From Thaumasiovibrio occultus (GTDB lineage: Bacteria > Pseudomonadota > Gammaproteobacteria > Enterobacterales > Vibrionaceae), in NCBI GenBank assembly GCA_019703815.1, contig AP023052.1:2356001-2420000 (forward strand): a stretch of DNA of 64,000 nucleotides, read 5' to 3'. The notes below the pieces were generated by a model. The model did not search any database. It was not told the DNA's origin and worked only from the letters and a program-made list of their open reading frames with translations. The position numbers and the translations under genes were made by a program. Below, piece after piece: positions 10,883 to 20,688 of the stretch. Within the stretch, counting starts at the first letter, position 1. Each line of letters begins with the position of its first letter.

Positions 10883-11776
10883 TTACGCTAAGTAATCGTT
10901 CAACATTTCCATCGACGGCGCAAAATAATAACCGCCAGTGACCGCTTGAGTGAAATCAAGCAAACGGTCTGTCGTGCCATCGATTTCACCGTACATGCTT
11001 GCCAGCATCTGCTTAAAGTTATGCTGTGTTTGGCAGTATGCGATGAACAGCAGGCCATGAGCACCGCTTACCGAGCCGTACGGCAAGCTGTGACGTACAA
11101 TCTTCAGCCCTTTGCCTTCTTCTTTAATATCCACACGACCCACGTGCGAGTTGGCAGGCACGTCGTCTAGTTCAATTGAATCAGGTTTTGTACGACCGAT
11201 CACCGCCTCTTGCTGGGCAATCCCCATTTTGTTCCACGCAGGCAGTTTGTGTTCAAAACGCTGCAACATCACCATGCTGCCACCAGCAAGATCTCCGTTA
11301 GCAATAATCGCCACATCACGGCGCTGCGCTTCTTCTTTCGGGTTCTCAGTGCCATCAACAAAATCGGTAAAATCACGACAATCCAAGTAGCGGTAGCCGT
11401 ACGTCTCATCAGTGACAACAACGTCATCCGCGATAGGCGCAAGAAACTTACGCAACGCCAAGAAATGCAGATCATGGCGATTTGAATGCAAGTGAATTAA
11501 CACATCAGCTTCGGTTGCTGGCGCCGATACACTACCCTGCCCCAACGGCTTAAAGCTATCAAAGTCAGTGCGATCGGTCAGCGCATGCCAAAACGATTGA
11601 CCGAACGACAACGTCAACGTCAAATTTGCATCGTATTGTTGATTAATCGTGTCGACCATAGCATGCAGAGCGCCCAATTGCTCTTTGACGGCAGACGTCA
11701 GTGATTTCACATTCAACGTCACATAGAGTGCGAAAGGCCCTGCATTAGGGAGAATACCTGATTGAACCGTTGCCAT
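10883..11776 (-). CDS. Dye-decolorizing (Dyp-type) heme peroxidase
   Basis: A 297-residue peroxidase of the cytoplasmic YfeX-like class; no signal peptide. Visible active-site elements are the GxxDG-type motif FVDGTENP with the distal Asp141, the proximal heme His211 (ANSHVGRV) and the distal Arg228 (KIVRHSLP). Such enzymes reduce peroxide with broad reductants; the natural substrate is unclear, and dechelation of heme iron has been suggested for some. It is a single gene with its own terminator. In E. coli yfeX is near yfeZ (DUF2919), and a DUF2919 gene also lies nearby here. Confidence 0.92.
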   Translation of the reverse strand: MATVQSGILPNAGPFALYVTLNVKSLTSAVKEQLGALHAMVDTINQQYDANLTLTLSFGQSFWHALTDRTDFDSFKPLGQGSVSAPATEADVLIHLHSNRHDLHFLALRKFLAPIADDVVVTDETYGYRYLDCRDFTDFVDGTENPKEEAQRRDVAIIANGDLAGGSMVMLQRFEHKLPAWNKMGIAQQEAVIGRTKPDSIELDDVPANSHVGRVDIKEEGKGLKIVRHSLPYGSVSGAHGLLFIAYCQTQHNFKQMLASMYGEIDGTTDRLLDFTQAVTGGYYFAPSMEMLNDYLA

Positions 11777-12206
11777 ATTGCTTCCTTATATACTGCTCGT
11801 CCGTCACCACCAGTGCGGGTGACGAAACCCTAGACTCTGCTGGTATTTTTTTGCCAGCATGTTATTTGTTGATGGTAGCAGTGTATACCAATCGTAACGT
11901 TGGGACTTGATATAAGCCAAAGAAGATAAGGTAAAAGTAGGATGTTACGGCAAGATATAGCAAAGATAACCGCAGGCCTGCAGCTAACTACTTACTCGAT
12001 AAGGGGAAATTTTACGCTTAAAGTAACGCTGTTCAAAATGCGTTCTTACTTTGCAGGGATAGTACCGACACCGTTGAGAAGAATTGAAAAAACACATCTG
12101 CCACAAGGAAGTGATTGGCAATTAAACGGAATAAGGACACTTGATAGGAAATATAAAGACCGACGAACGAACACAAGTGTAATTCGTCGACCTTTACCAC
12201 TGACGA
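11777..12206. other. Intergenic region, no supported gene
   Basis: 430 bases between the start of the peroxidase gene and the end of the 130-aa secreted protein gene. A 90-codon plus-strand frame (11942-12214) is rich in rare AGA, AGG and ATA codons and overlaps the next gene, so I do not call it. An imperfect inverted repeat (GACGAA/TTCGTC) lies near 12160-12190. Confidence 0.5.
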
Positions 12207-12599
12207 TCAGCTAGACGTAATAGAAACCGCCATATCAAGGCTTTGATCGCCATCGAGGTTAGTGAACGCCAACTTGGTTGGATTGTCTAATCCTGCGCTG
12301 ATGGTGGGAGTGGCCAAGGTGGTCCATTCGCCATCAGCCGCTTGCTGTTTGACCGTTAACGCCAGCGTCACTGAGTCTGCGCTGATCGCAACGATTTCAG
12401 CGCTGCCTAGCAACGGCTTACCTTCATCCGTTTCCAAGAAGACGGTTTCTTCCCCCGGCTCCAGCAGAACTGATGCTTGGCTGGTGTAATCACCTTGCGG
12501 TGCATGTAAGTTGAGATCGACATTTAACTGCCAATCCGCCATCGCCAACGGACTCAGCAAGGCACTAAATAAGACTAAGCCTTTGGTTAAATCCTGCAT
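12207..12599 (-). CDS. Secreted protein of unknown function (130 aa)
   Basis: I do not recognise a family. The first 21 residues are a clear signal peptide (MQDLTKG, hydrophobic core, LAMA before DWQLN). The mature part, about 109 residues, is acidic, lacks Cys, and alternates polar and hydrophobic residues as a beta-sandwich would. It is probably periplasmic. The open frame extends to 12671, but ATG 12599 has GAGAA about 6 bases upstream and starts the signal peptide. It follows a DUF2919 membrane protein by 16 bases on the same strand, so the two are probably one transcript and may work together. Confidence 0.7.
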   Translation of the reverse strand: MQDLTKGLVLFSALLSPLAMADWQLNVDLNLHAPQGDYTSQASVLLEPGEETVFLETDEGKPLLGSAEIVAISADSVTLALTVKQQAADGEWTTLATPTISAGLDNPTKLAFTNLDGDQSLDMAVSITSS

Positions 12600-12615
12600 A
12601 ATTGTTTCTCGTTTA

Positions 12616-13110
12616 TCATTTTTTAATTGTTGTGTTTTCCAGCTCGCCGTAAGCCTCTGGTTGGAACTCAAATGCCCACTTCACTTGCTGACTGCGCCAC
12701 AGGTACAAGCCAAACCACAGCAGTAATACCAAAACGCTCAATAAGGGTAACGTAACGGTTAGCGGCGCCAAAATCATTTGGGCGATTATCTGAGACATAT
12801 CAATAAGTAGCACCAACATGGTCAGGTATTTTGCGAGCCACCAGTGATCCCGACACCACGCCGGTAAGTTGTGACGGCTGCCTGCGAGCCACATCAAGAG
12901 CAAAATCGGAAAGCTGATCGCTAGCTGCCAATGCAGCTCATCGATATAGGGATAGAACAGCCCCAGCAGCTCCGGCCCTTTGTCGCGGCTCACGCCCGCC
13001 AAAACAAACAGACACCAGCTGCGCGATAGCAGTGCCCAGCCGAGCCACAACAACACAGGGATCCGAAATTCCCCATGTTTATCTAAATACAATATCCACC
13101 CTTTGTTCAC
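12616..13110 (-). CDS. DUF2919 (YfeZ-like) membrane protein
   Basis: About 164 residues with four or five hydrophobic segments (LLWLGWALLSRSW, FPILLLMWLAG, LTMLVLLIDM, LPLLSVLVLLLWF). It matches the DUF2919 family, which includes E. coli YfeZ; function unknown. The start is uncertain. The frame continues to a GTG at 13179, but the extra 23 residues look unlike the family, and the GTG at 13110 has AGG at suitable spacing. It is the first gene of a two-gene unit with the secreted 130-aa protein. Confidence 0.75.
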   Translation of the reverse strand: MNKGWILYLDKHGEFRIPVLLWLGWALLSRSWCLFVLAGVSRDKGPELLGLFYPYIDELHWQLAISFPILLLMWLAGSRHNLPAWCRDHWWLAKYLTMLVLLIDMSQIIAQMILAPLTVTLPLLSVLVLLLWFGLYLWRSQQVKWAFEFQPEAYGELENTTIKK

Positions 13111-13383
13111 TGGCTTACCTGTCTCTTGCTTACGTATCGCCAATGCGGCATCTTCACTGACACCCAATCTGGCGATCACGTTAAATCTGTCTGGAAACGC
13201 TTTCTATTCTGTTGCAAAGAAAATGTGCGATCGCGCAACTTGCATCAATATAAATCTCGTCTTGATCACAATTAGCACGGTTATTTGTCTCACATTAACA
13301 CGATGATAAACCGGTTACTGCTTTCTCTTGCTTTGTTACACTACGTACTCTAACGAACATCGATGTCAGACGACGGACAAAAC

Positions 13384-13716
13384 ATGACAAAAACCAAAAT
13401 CTCTTCCAAAACCCAGCAAGAAGCGCAGTCGATCGCCAAAGCGACCCAACGTCCAGGACAAACTAAAGATCAAACCAAGTTGATCGCGCAAGGGATAGAA
13501 AAAGGCATTGAGCAATACAAGAAACAGCAAAAAGCCAAAGCCCGCGAACGAGACAAAGCGCAAAAGCGTGTCCGTAAAGAGAAAGATGTCGTCATTGCCG
13601 ATATTCACAGCGAAGACACGCCGCCATCAAACACACCATCGCCATCTAAACTGCCTTGGTATTTGCTAGCGCTGTCTTGGGTCGGTTTTGCGCTCTACCT
13701 TGCCATGCAATCATAA
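13384..13716 (+). CDS. DUF2956 family membrane-anchored protein
   Basis: 110 residues. The N-terminal part (KISSKTQQEAQSIAKATQRPGQTK) is the conserved DUF2956 region. It is followed by a highly basic Lys/Arg/Glu segment likely to be a coiled coil (about 35-75), and one C-terminal transmembrane helix (PWYLLALSWVGFALYLAM). So it is a tail-anchored inner membrane protein with a cytoplasmic charged domain. Function not known. An in-frame ATG at 13363 exists, but the one at 13384 fits the family start better. Confidence 0.8.
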   Translation: MTKTKISSKTQQEAQSIAKATQRPGQTKDQTKLIAQGIEKGIEQYKKQQKAKARERDKAQKRVRKEKDVVIADIHSEDTPPSNTPSPSKLPWYLLALSWVGFALYLAMQS

Positions 13717-13757
13717 GCGGTCGCTTCCGTCTTACTAACTAACGCGAGGACACCACC

Positions 13758-14120
13758 ATGGCCGATATCGAACAGCTCAAACGCTTTGCCGACACCCTCC
13801 CCGGCATTCGTCACGATGTAAAATGGCGCAGTGTCGATGTGTACAGCATCCACCTCACGAAGATGGTCTGTATTTTTTACGATACCGACAAAATGGCCTG
13901 CAAAGTCGACGACGATCTGTTTATCACCCTGTCGCAGCTCCCCGGTTGTCGGCCAGAATCGCACCTTGCCCGCGCTAAATGGGTAGAGTTCGGCCCCGAA
14001 TGCCCGCTCCCCCAAGCTGAACTCGAAAAGTTGCTATCGCGTTCATGGCAACTCGTTAAAGACAAGTTGCCGAAAGCGGTCCAAGCACTGTACACCATGC
14101 CAAAACATGACCTTGAATAA
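13758..14120 (+). CDS. MmcQ/YjbR family protein
   Basis: 120 residues of the MmcQ/YjbR (DUF419) fold, recognised by the pattern LPG near the start, FYDTDKMACKVDDD in the middle, and a C-terminal SWQLVKDKLPK segment. The fold is related to CyaY-like and double-wing DNA-binding proteins, but the role in the cell is not established. GAGGA lies 7 bases before the ATG. It follows the DUF2956 gene by 41 bases on the same strand. Confidence 0.85.
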   Translation: MADIEQLKRFADTLPGIRHDVKWRSVDVYSIHLTKMVCIFYDTDKMACKVDDDLFITLSQLPGCRPESHLARAKWVEFGPECPLPQAELEKLLSRSWQLVKDKLPKAVQALYTMPKHDLE

Positions 14121-14248
14121 CGAAACGTCATTCAGCATTTTACTAGCGCAATAATTCACTTGCCTTAAGAAGACAAACACATAAAATTCGCGAGCCTAAT
14201 TTGGGTGCTGTTTTCAACCCTATCCTCTTTTTGGTCTGTGAGTTTATC

Positions 14249-14575
14249 GTGAAAAAATCTCTGCTTATTCTCTCGCTATTGATGTCGGGCTGTGCGATCG
14301 CGCCGCTGAGCGACAACGCCAAGAACGTCAACGTCGTCTTTGACAATACAACCACTGCTGCTGACTGTCAGCCGTTGGATACTGCGGTGGGTTCAGAAGG
14401 CCATTGGTATAGCTATTGGTTTGTCACTAATGATGATTTGTCACTTGGGGCGATCAACCGCTTGCGCAACTATGCGGCCGAGATAGGGGGAAATAGAGTG
14501 GAATTGTCACGCCAAATGTTCTTCAAAACATCGGTGACCTTTGTGGGGCATATCTACCACTGCCCCACAAAGTAA
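14249..14575 (+). CDS. DUF4156-type lipoprotein
   Basis: 108 residues starting at GTG (GTGAAAAAATCT), giving MKKSLLILSLLMSGC with a lipobox and the acylated Cys at residue 15. The C-terminal part (LGAINRLRNYAAEIGGNRVE) resembles DUF4156, a family with some likeness to RcsF-type outer membrane lipoproteins. Two further Cys (DCQP and HCPT) could form a disulfide. The upstream ATG at 14201 is in frame but would bury the lipoprotein signal. Function unknown. Confidence 0.75.
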   Translation: MKKSLLILSLLMSGCAIAPLSDNAKNVNVVFDNTTTAADCQPLDTAVGSEGHWYSYWFVTNDDLSLGAINRLRNYAAEIGGNRVELSRQMFFKTSVTFVGHIYHCPTK

Positions 14576-14590
14576 GTATCGCAGCGTGGG

Positions 14591-14872
14591 TTACGAGGCC
14601 AGAGAGTTTTCGATGACGTACTGGCGATCTTGTACCCACTCTTGATCAAAGGGTCCCCAATCACAGAGTTGGTAGTAACCGTCATTATGACGTTTACCGT
14701 CTTGAATAAAGGTAAGCTCGATACCAATTCCTGGCAGTGCTTTTAGCACGTCCTGAATGGTTCGGCGGGGCCACCCTGTGCACTCAATCAACTTCGGCAC
14801 GTTGGGTCTTTCTATTTTGTTAACCAAAAGCGCCAAATAAAGCCGGCGAGCGAAAACAGGATTCAGTTCCAT
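14591..14872 (-). CDS. Winged helix-turn-helix protein (HTH_43-like)
   Basis: 93 residues. The segment NVPKLIECTGWPRRTIQDVLKALPGIGIEL reads as a helix-turn-helix with a wing, typical of a small winged-helix domain covering almost the whole protein; I recall it as the HTH_43 type. It is probably a DNA-binding regulator, target unknown. ATG 14872 is preceded by GGAGGT at 5 bases; an in-frame start at 14902 lacks such a site. It ends 15 bases from the convergent lipoprotein gene. Confidence 0.7.
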   Translation of the reverse strand: MELNPVFARRLYLALLVNKIERPNVPKLIECTGWPRRTIQDVLKALPGIGIELTFIQDGKRHNDGYYQLCDWGPFDQEWVQDRQYVIENSLAS

Positions 14873-14894
14873 TGAGACCTCCAAAATACATTGA

Positions 14895-15059
14895 CCCCCC
14901 AATTATTCAAACTTCCCAGCAGGAAATGTTGAGTTTGATCAATGGACAGACGGTTTCACAGCCACTTTAATCGAAGAGAGCGACTTTGCAGCAAGCTTTT
15001 TACAGCTTGAACGACGTTATGCAACCAGAAGAACCAAAATGCACAAAGAATTGATTTAG
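14895..15059 (+). pseudogene. Coding-like frame without a start codon
   Basis: A 54-codon open frame follows an in-frame TGA and has no ATG, GTG or TTG before a late Met near its end. Its translation (VEFDQWTDGFTATLIEES, FAASFLQLERRY) looks like real protein, with ordinary codon use. It may be the 3' remnant of a lost gene. I do not recognise the family. It lies in the 377-base gap between the winged-helix gene and the ArsC-like gene. Confidence 0.35.
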
Positions 15060-15249
15060 TGAGAGTTTGGTCAACAGATTCAAATTTTCTTTGGCGCAAC
15101 ATCGCACAAAAAGAACCGTTACAAAAAATCGCGCAATTGCAACTTATCAGCAACTCATTAACTCGCTAATGTTTGTGCTCGCTATCAATTAACGTTATAA
15201 CAACACCCCTACACCTTCCCCTTTTATTCGCAATGGAGAGAATAATTCT

Positions 15250-15606
15250 ATGGACGTGATTCTTTACGGCATCAGCAGTTGTGATACAGTCCGTAAGGCC
15301 AAAAAATGGCTTGATAACGCCGGTATTGAGTATCGATTCCACGACTTTCGTAAAGATGGACTCGAATCACCGTTGCTAGAAACTTTTGTTAAAGAACTCG
15401 GCTGGGAAGCACTTTTAAATAAAAGAGGCACCACATTCCGCCAATTGCCGGAAGAGAAGAAACAGGATCTCGACGAGGCAAAAGCGTTGGCATTGATGCT
15501 CGACGCGCCGGCGATGATCAAACGCCCAGTTCTACAACACGGAACACACTATATGGTTGGCTTCAAAGCAGAGCTATACCAGCAAGCATTAACACAGGGA
15601 GCATAA
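15250..15606 (+). CDS. ArsC/Spx-family protein (YffB-like)
   Basis: 118 residues with a thioredoxin-like ArsC fold: Cys11 in YGISSCDTVRKAKKWL, then HDFRKDGL and the late KRPVL segment. This matches YffB of E. coli, a putative glutathione-dependent thiol reductase that lacks the extra Cys of arsenate reductases, so an arsenate role is unlikely. The stop codon is directly followed by the ATG of dapE (TAAATG), as for yffB-dapE in E. coli, so the two are co-translated. Confidence 0.88.
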   Translation: MDVILYGISSCDTVRKAKKWLDNAGIEYRFHDFRKDGLESPLLETFVKELGWEALLNKRGTTFRQLPEEKKQDLDEAKALALMLDAPAMIKRPVLQHGTHYMVGFKAELYQQALTQGA

Positions 15607-16734
15607 ATGTCAGAAGTGATCGCCCTGGCCAGGGATTTTATTGGCCGCCAGTCTGTTACTCCAGAAGATGCGGGTTGTCAGCAACTCATGATCGAGCGAC
15701 TGGAAAAACTGGGATTTGTCTGTGAAGTGATGGTATTTGACGATACTACCAATCTTTGGGCGCGCCGAGGCACTGCTGCGCCACTGTTTACCTTTGCCGG
15801 TCATACTGATGTAGTACCTGCAGGCGATCTTGCGCAGTGGCATACCCCACCGTTTGAACCGACCGAAATTGACGGTTATCTCCATGGCCGCGGCGCGGCG
15901 GATATGAAGGGCTCGCTGGCCTGTATGGTGGTCGCCGTAGAGCGTTTCTTAGCTGAAAATCCAGATCATAACGGTTCAATCGCCTTTCTGATCACCTCAG
16001 ATGAAGAAGGTCCGTTTATTAACGGTACCACTCGCGTCATTGATACCTTAGCCGCACGTAACGAAATCATTGATATGTGTATTGTTGGCGAGCCATCAAG
16101 TACCCACCATGTTGGTGATGTGGTGAAAAATGGGCGTCGCGGCTCCATCACGGGCGATCTGATCGTGAAGGGTATCCAAGGCCACGTCGCCTACCCGCAC
16201 TTAGCCAATAATCCCGTGCATCAAGCACTGCCTGCGCTAGCAGAGCTTGCTGCTACCACGTGGGATAATGGTAACGAATACTTCCCACCAACCAGTTTTC
16301 AAATCCCGAATTTGCATGCCGGTACGGGCGCGTCTAACGTGATCCCTGGGGATTTCAACGTTCAGTTCAATTTGCGTTTTAGCACTGAATTGACAGACGA
16401 AGATATCAAACGCAAGATCCATTCAGTGTTGGATGCGCATGGCCTCGAGTACCAATTAAACTGGACTTTGAGTGGCCATCCTTTCCTCACAGATACCGGT
16501 GAACTGCTCCATGCAGTTGTGGATGCAGTGGAAGAAGTAAATCACCAAAAACCTCAGTTGCTAACCACCGGTGGCACCTCAGATGGTCGCTTTATTGCAC
16601 GCATGGGTGCACAAGTTATCGAGTTAGGCCCGTGTAACGCGACTATTCACAAAGTGAATGAGTGCGTCAGCACCGCCGATCTTGAAAAGCTGACTGACAT
16701 GTATGAAAAAGTCTTGGAAAAATTGCTGAAATGA
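15607..16734 (+). CDS. dapE: Succinyl-diaminopimelate desuccinylase
   Basis: A 375-residue zinc enzyme of the M20 family in lysine and diaminopimelate synthesis; it removes succinate from N-succinyl-LL-DAP. Visible metal and catalytic motifs are [12 protein letters not shown] (His66, Asp68), [19 protein letters not shown] with the catalytic Glu, and the C-terminal TGGTSDGRF. The start codon abuts the stop of the ArsC-like gene, and the stop overlaps the next gene by four bases (ATGA), so translation is probably coupled. Confidence 0.97.
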   Translation: MSEVIALARDFIGRQSVTPEDAGCQQLMIERLEKLGFVCEVMVFDDTTNLWARRGTAAPLFTFAGHTDVVPAGDLAQWHTPPFEPTEIDGYLHGRGAADMKGSLACMVVAVERFLAENPDHNGSIAFLITSDEEGPFINGTTRVIDTLAARNEIIDMCIVGEPSSTHHVGDVVKNGRRGSITGDLIVKGIQGHVAYPHLANNPVHQALPALAELAATTWDNGNEYFPPTSFQIPNLHAGTGASNVIPGDFNVQFNLRFSTELTDEDIKRKIHSVLDAHGLEYQLNWTLSGHPFLTDTGELLHAVVDAVEEVNHQKPQLLTTGGTSDGRFIARMGAQVIELGPCNATIHKVNECVSTADLEKLTDMYEKVLEKLLK

Positions 16735-17390
16735 CCCCCGAACAACTCACTGGTTTAACTGACACCCATCTTTGCTCTGAGCGTCGCTTACATCCTGCTG
16801 CCGCCGATGCACTGGATGCGATGATCCAAGCGGCGCGCGATGAGGGTATCGAGATCACCGTTGCCAGTGGGTTTAGGGATTTTTTCCGCCAACAAGCGAT
16901 ATGGGACGGCAAATTTACTGGACAGCGCACCGTGCTGGACAGTCAATCCCGTCCTATTGATCCGCTCCAACTGACTGAGGTCGAGCGCATGCACACCTTG
17001 CTGCGTTGGTCTGCTATCCCGGGCACCAGTCGTCATCATTGGGGAACGGATATCGATCTTTACTCCAAGCCACTGCTACCTGAAGGGGTGCAATTGGCCC
17101 TAGAACCGTGGGAATACCTAGAGGGCGGACACCAATACCCGTTGTATCATTGGTTACAGGTTAATGCTCAGCGCTTTGGCTTTTTCTTTCCCTACGCGAA
17201 AGATCAAGGTGGCGTTTCCGCAGAGCCTTGGCACCTTTCTTTTCGCCCCATAAGCGAGATCTGTAGCCGCGAATTAACCCCCGAGGTCGTTCGTGCCGCA
17301 CTTATTAATAACCAAGTTGCAGGACATCACACCCTCGACACTCACCTCGATGCTATTTTTTTGCGCTACATTCACAACATCTGCAACTAA
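16731..17390 (+). CDS. M15-family (VanY-like) D-alanyl-D-alanine carboxypeptidase
   Basis: 219 residues of the zinc peptidase family M15B. The metal ligands fit the pattern SxHxxGxxxD ([10 protein letters not shown], His102 and Asp109) and EPWH (His168), with the conserved SGFRD stretch near residue 47. No signal peptide is visible, so the place of action is unclear. Family members cut peptidoglycan stem peptides. The ATG overlaps the dapE stop, which puts a peptidoglycan hydrolase in the same unit as diaminopimelate synthesis. Confidence 0.88.
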   Translation: MTPEQLTGLTDTHLCSERRLHPAAADALDAMIQAARDEGIEITVASGFRDFFRQQAIWDGKFTGQRTVLDSQSRPIDPLQLTEVERMHTLLRWSAIPGTSRHHWGTDIDLYSKPLLPEGVQLALEPWEYLEGGHQYPLYHWLQVNAQRFGFFFPYAKDQGGVSAEPWHLSFRPISEICSRELTPEVVRAALINNQVAGHHTLDTHLDAIFLRYIHNICN

Positions 17391-17591
17391 TTAGTAACAT
17401 TTCAATTTCCCATTTTTGGAAACAGAGATGTCGCTTACGCACGCCTACTCGAAAAATTCCTTTTAAATCATTAAATTAATTATTTTTTAATCCATTTACA
17501 CACCGGGCAACATTTGGAAATCAAATAGCACAGTATGAAAAACGTTGTTACAGTTAGCTCATAAAGTAATCATGTTTATGAGGGTGTAATT

Positions 17592-17795
17592 ATGGCGTTC
17601 TTACTTAATCCATGGGTGATCTGTGTACTTGTTGTCGGCATCATGGTCGGTAACCTGATGAATCTCAAATACACTGCCAATATGACCTTTGTGCCTAAGA
17701 ACAAACAGCTTGATGAGATGATCGCAAAAGATCGTATGAGTCAAATCGACCAATTGATCGAAATGGACAAACAACGTCAATCTCAAGAGAGTTAA
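17592..17795 (+). CDS. DUF2897 small membrane protein
   Basis: 67 residues. One N-terminal transmembrane segment (LLNPWVICVLVVGIMVGNLM), then a charged helical tail (DEMIAKDRMSQIDQLIEMDKQ). It corresponds to the DUF2897 family of small membrane proteins; function unknown. GAGGGTG lies 7-8 bases before the ATG. It is a single gene; a bidirectional terminator lies about 230 bases downstream. Confidence 0.8.
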   Translation: MAFLLNPWVICVLVVGIMVGNLMNLKYTANMTFVPKNKQLDEMIAKDRMSQIDQLIEMDKQRQSQES

Positions 17796-18027
17796 TCATT
17801 TTAATGACGCTATCAGCTCATTAGCTGAGGTGGGAAAATTGACAGTGCGAGAAACGTGCGTTGATGGATAAGCGCCTACACAGCGGCGAGTTGATAAAAG
17901 ACCGAGATTAAAATCGATTAGCTCATTTTGGACAACGGTGATGGTTCAGGACACTTCAGAGCGATTCGCTAAGTGTTATATACCGAGTGAGCCGAAAGTT
18001 AACCCGTAAGTGAAAGATTTCACCAAC

Positions 18028-18055
18028 AAAAAAGCCCTCATTTGAGGGCTTTTTT
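18028..18055. terminator. Bidirectional terminator between DUF2897 gene and proA
   Basis: AAGCCCTCA/TGAGGGCTT with A6 and T6 flanks. Serves proA on the minus strand and probably the DUF2897 transcript on the plus strand. Confidence 0.92.
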
Positions 18056-18075
18056 CATTTTCCAGCACGGCTATA

Positions 18076-19332
18076 TTAGCTGCGGATCAGGTAATCCGCT
18101 TGGCCGACCCATTTGTAGCTGGTCAGCTCCGTCAATCCCATCGGACCGCGAGCATGCAGCTTCTGAGTAGATACCGCCACTTCTGCGCCCAAGCCAAATT
18201 GCGCGCCGTCAGTAAAGCGTGTTGAGGCATTCACATACACTGCGGCTGAACCTGCTGCATTCACGAAACGCTCAGCAACGAACAGATCGTTAGTGAGTAC
18301 CGCATCAGAGTGACTCGCGTTGTGCTTGCGCATATGTGCGACGGCTTGTTCAACCCCGCTCACCAGTTTCACGCCTAGTGTAAGGCTCAACCATTCGGTA
18401 TCAAAGTCGCCTTCTGCCACCTTACGCAAATTCGCTGCTTTACCATCAAGTAGCGCAAACGCATCAGGCTCTGCCACCAAGGTCACGCCTTGCGTGTTCA
18501 TACGCTCAGCCAGTTGCGGCAGGAAGGTTTCTGCTACGGCTTCGTGTACCAACAAGGTATCCAATGCATTACACGCAGATGGACGCTGCACTTTGCTGTT
18601 ATCAATTACATCAAGTGCGCGAGTCAGATCGGCTGACTGATCAAGATAGATGTGGCTAATACCAAAACCGCCAATGATCACTGGGATCGTCGCGTTTTCT
18701 TTACACATTTTGTGCAAGCCCGCACCGCCACGCGGAATGATCATATCAACGTACTGATCCATGGTCAGAAGTTGCGAAACGAGCTCGCGATCTGGCTTAC
18801 TGATGTATTGCACAGACGCCATTGGCAAATTCGCCTTTTCCATCGCCGTTTGGATCACGTTAACCAGTGCCATGTTGGAATGGAACGTCTCTTTACCGCC
18901 ACGCAGAATGCTAGCGTTACCGGTTTTCAGGCACAGTGCGGCAATATCGATAGTTACGTTCGGACGCGCTTCGTAAATCACGCCGACAACGCCTAATGGC
19001 ACGCGGCGGCGAGTTAGCTTCATGCCATTTTCTAGCACGCGACCGTCAATCTCTTCGCCAACGGGATCAGGTAGAGCGATCACGTTACGGACATCGTTCG
19101 CGATGCCGGCCAAACGCGCTTCGTTTAGCATCAGGCGATCGAGCATTGCTTCTGGAATGCCCGCGTCTTTCGCTGCAGCGAGATCGGTGGCATTCGCGGC
19201 CAAAATAACAGCGGCGTTCGCTTCCAACTCATCCGCCATGATCGCCAACGCACGGTTTTTCTGTGCGGTAGAGACAGTGGCCAATTCAAACGCCGCTTGC
19301 TGCGCGGCTTGGCCCATACCAAGTAAGTCCAT
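18076..19332 (-). CDS. proA: Gamma-glutamyl phosphate reductase
   Basis: A 418-residue NADPH-dependent enzyme, the second step of proline synthesis (glutamyl phosphate to glutamate semialdehyde). The catalytic Cys is residue 254 in [14 protein letters not shown], and the [12 protein letters not shown] and LRGGKE segments are conserved. Full length for the family. It follows proB by 26 bases on the same strand with no terminator between, so the two form the usual proBA operon. Confidence 0.98.
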   Translation of the reverse strand: MDLLGMGQAAQQAAFELATVSTAQKNRALAIMADELEANAAVILAANATDLAAAKDAGIPEAMLDRLMLNEARLAGIANDVRNVIALPDPVGEEIDGRVLENGMKLTRRRVPLGVVGVIYEARPNVTIDIAALCLKTGNASILRGGKETFHSNMALVNVIQTAMEKANLPMASVQYISKPDRELVSQLLTMDQYVDMIIPRGGAGLHKMCKENATIPVIIGGFGISHIYLDQSADLTRALDVIDNSKVQRPSACNALDTLLVHEAVAETFLPQLAERMNTQGVTLVAEPDAFALLDGKAANLRKVAEGDFDTEWLSLTLGVKLVSGVEQAVAHMRKHNASHSDAVLTNDLFVAERFVNAAGSAAVYVNASTRFTDGAQFGLGAEVAVSTQKLHARGPMGLTELTSYKWVGQADYLIRS

Positions 19333-19358
19333 AATTCCCCCTAATGTGCTGCCGTTAC

Positions 19359-20459
19359 TTAAATCACGACCATGTCGTCGCGATGAACCGCAGCCGGTCC
19401 ATATTCGTAGCCAAGGGTCGCACCGATCTCTTGGCTGTGTTTTCCGATGATCTGCGCCAGATCTTTGCTGGTATAACGCACCAAGCCTTTGGCGATCAAT
19501 TTACCGTCGCTATTAAGTACGCCAACCACTTCGCCGCGCTCAAATTGCCCTTGGATTTGGGTGATCCCTTTTGGCAACAAGCTTGAACCGCGCTCGGTCA
19601 CTGCACCCACAGCGCCGTTATCAACAATCAATTGGCCCGTGGCTTTAGGACCACCTAAGATCCATTGCTTACGGCTCTCTAATGGCGAGGCCAACGGTAA
19701 GAAGCGCGTGCCGACCGAGTCACCTTTGGCGATATCAACAATCACATCAGGACGGCTACCGGCCGCAATTGTCACTTCGATGCCTGCACGACGAGCCACA
19801 TCAGCCGCTTGCAGTTTGGTTGCCATACCACCGGTACCCAAGTCAGTCCCGCTGCCGCCTGCCAATTTATGCAAGGTTTCGTCGATGGTGTGCACTTCGC
19901 GGATCAACTCGGCTTTCGGGTCTTTACGCGGATCGGCGGTAAACAGGCCAGGCTGATCCGTTAGCAGCAGTAGCTTATCGGCATCCGCCAAAATTGCCAC
20001 CAGCGCTGAGAGGTTATCGTTATCGCCTACCTTAATTTCCGCAGTGGCAACGGCGTCGTTTTCGTTGACGACTGGGATAATGCGGTGCTCGAGGAGCGTT
20101 TGGATCATGTCACGCGCATTCAGGTAACGCTCGCGATCTTTGAGATCAGCGCGCGTTAATAGCATCTGACCAATATGCAAACCATAGATGCCAAACATAT
20201 GCTGCCACTCTTGGATCAAGCACGACTGGCCCACTGCAGCCAACATCTGTTTGTTGGCGATGGTGTTGGGGATTTCGGGGTAATTAAGGTGTTCACGGCC
20301 AGCGGCAATCGCGCCAGAAGTTACTACGATTACCCGGTGTCCCTCACGCTGCAATGCAGCACATTGACGAACCAGCTCTACCAAATGGGCGCGGTCAATT
20401 TTCTTAGTACCGCCAGTCAGCACACTCGTGCCGAGTTTTACAACTATGGTCTGTGTCAT
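19359..20459 (-). CDS. proB: Glutamate 5-kinase
   Basis: 366 residues. The N-terminal amino-acid-kinase domain ([10 protein letters not shown], then [11 protein letters not shown] and NDNLSALVA) phosphorylates glutamate, the first and feedback-controlled step of proline synthesis. The C-terminal PUA domain (about 275-366) is present, as in E. coli. First gene of proBA. In E. coli phoE lies between crl and proB; here it is absent. Confidence 0.98.
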   Translation of the reverse strand: MTQTIVVKLGTSVLTGGTKKIDRAHLVELVRQCAALQREGHRVIVVTSGAIAAGREHLNYPEIPNTIANKQMLAAVGQSCLIQEWQHMFGIYGLHIGQMLLTRADLKDRERYLNARDMIQTLLEHRIIPVVNENDAVATAEIKVGDNDNLSALVAILADADKLLLLTDQPGLFTADPRKDPKAELIREVHTIDETLHKLAGGSGTDLGTGGMATKLQAADVARRAGIEVTIAAGSRPDVIVDIAKGDSVGTRFLPLASPLESRKQWILGGPKATGQLIVDNGAVGAVTERGSSLLPKGITQIQGQFERGEVVGVLNSDGKLIAKGLVRYTSKDLAQIIGKHSQEIGATLGYEYGPAAVHRDDMVVI

Positions 20460-20634
20460 TGGCTTTCATAATAGACTGAAAAAACTGTCTCTCTTTTATC
20501 AATCCCCACCGCAAAGCACAAGAGCCTTTGCATAAATTCCTTCACTTCAGCGGGTTTAAAGCGTGCGACTCTCAACGCTCAGTGATAAATCCCAAGATGA
20601 ATCGGAGGACATGAGTTTATTTACTCGTCACCAC

Positions 20635-20662
20635 AAAAAAGCCACCTTCAACGAGGTGGCTT
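20635..20662 (-). terminator. Terminator after crl
   Basis: On the minus strand AAGCCACCT, six-base loop, AGGTGGCTT, then T run. It lies 27 bases past the crl stop. Confidence 0.88.
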
Positions 20663-20688
20663 AGTTCACGCAATAAACAGTAAAAGAG

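Noticed and set aside
11942-12214. 90-codon plus-strand frame after the peroxidase gene
   Set aside because: Rich in rare AGA, AGG and ATA codons, no recognisable domain, and it overlaps the end of the secreted protein gene.
13252-13273. CRP-like 22-mer between the DUF2919 and DUF2956 genes
   Set aside because: Many matches overall, but the TGTGA half is badly degraded; too weak to list as a site.
20611-20664. 17-codon ORF with GGAGGA just before its ATG, ending in the crl terminator
   Set aside because: Ribosome site too close to the ATG, and most codons come from the terminator stem.
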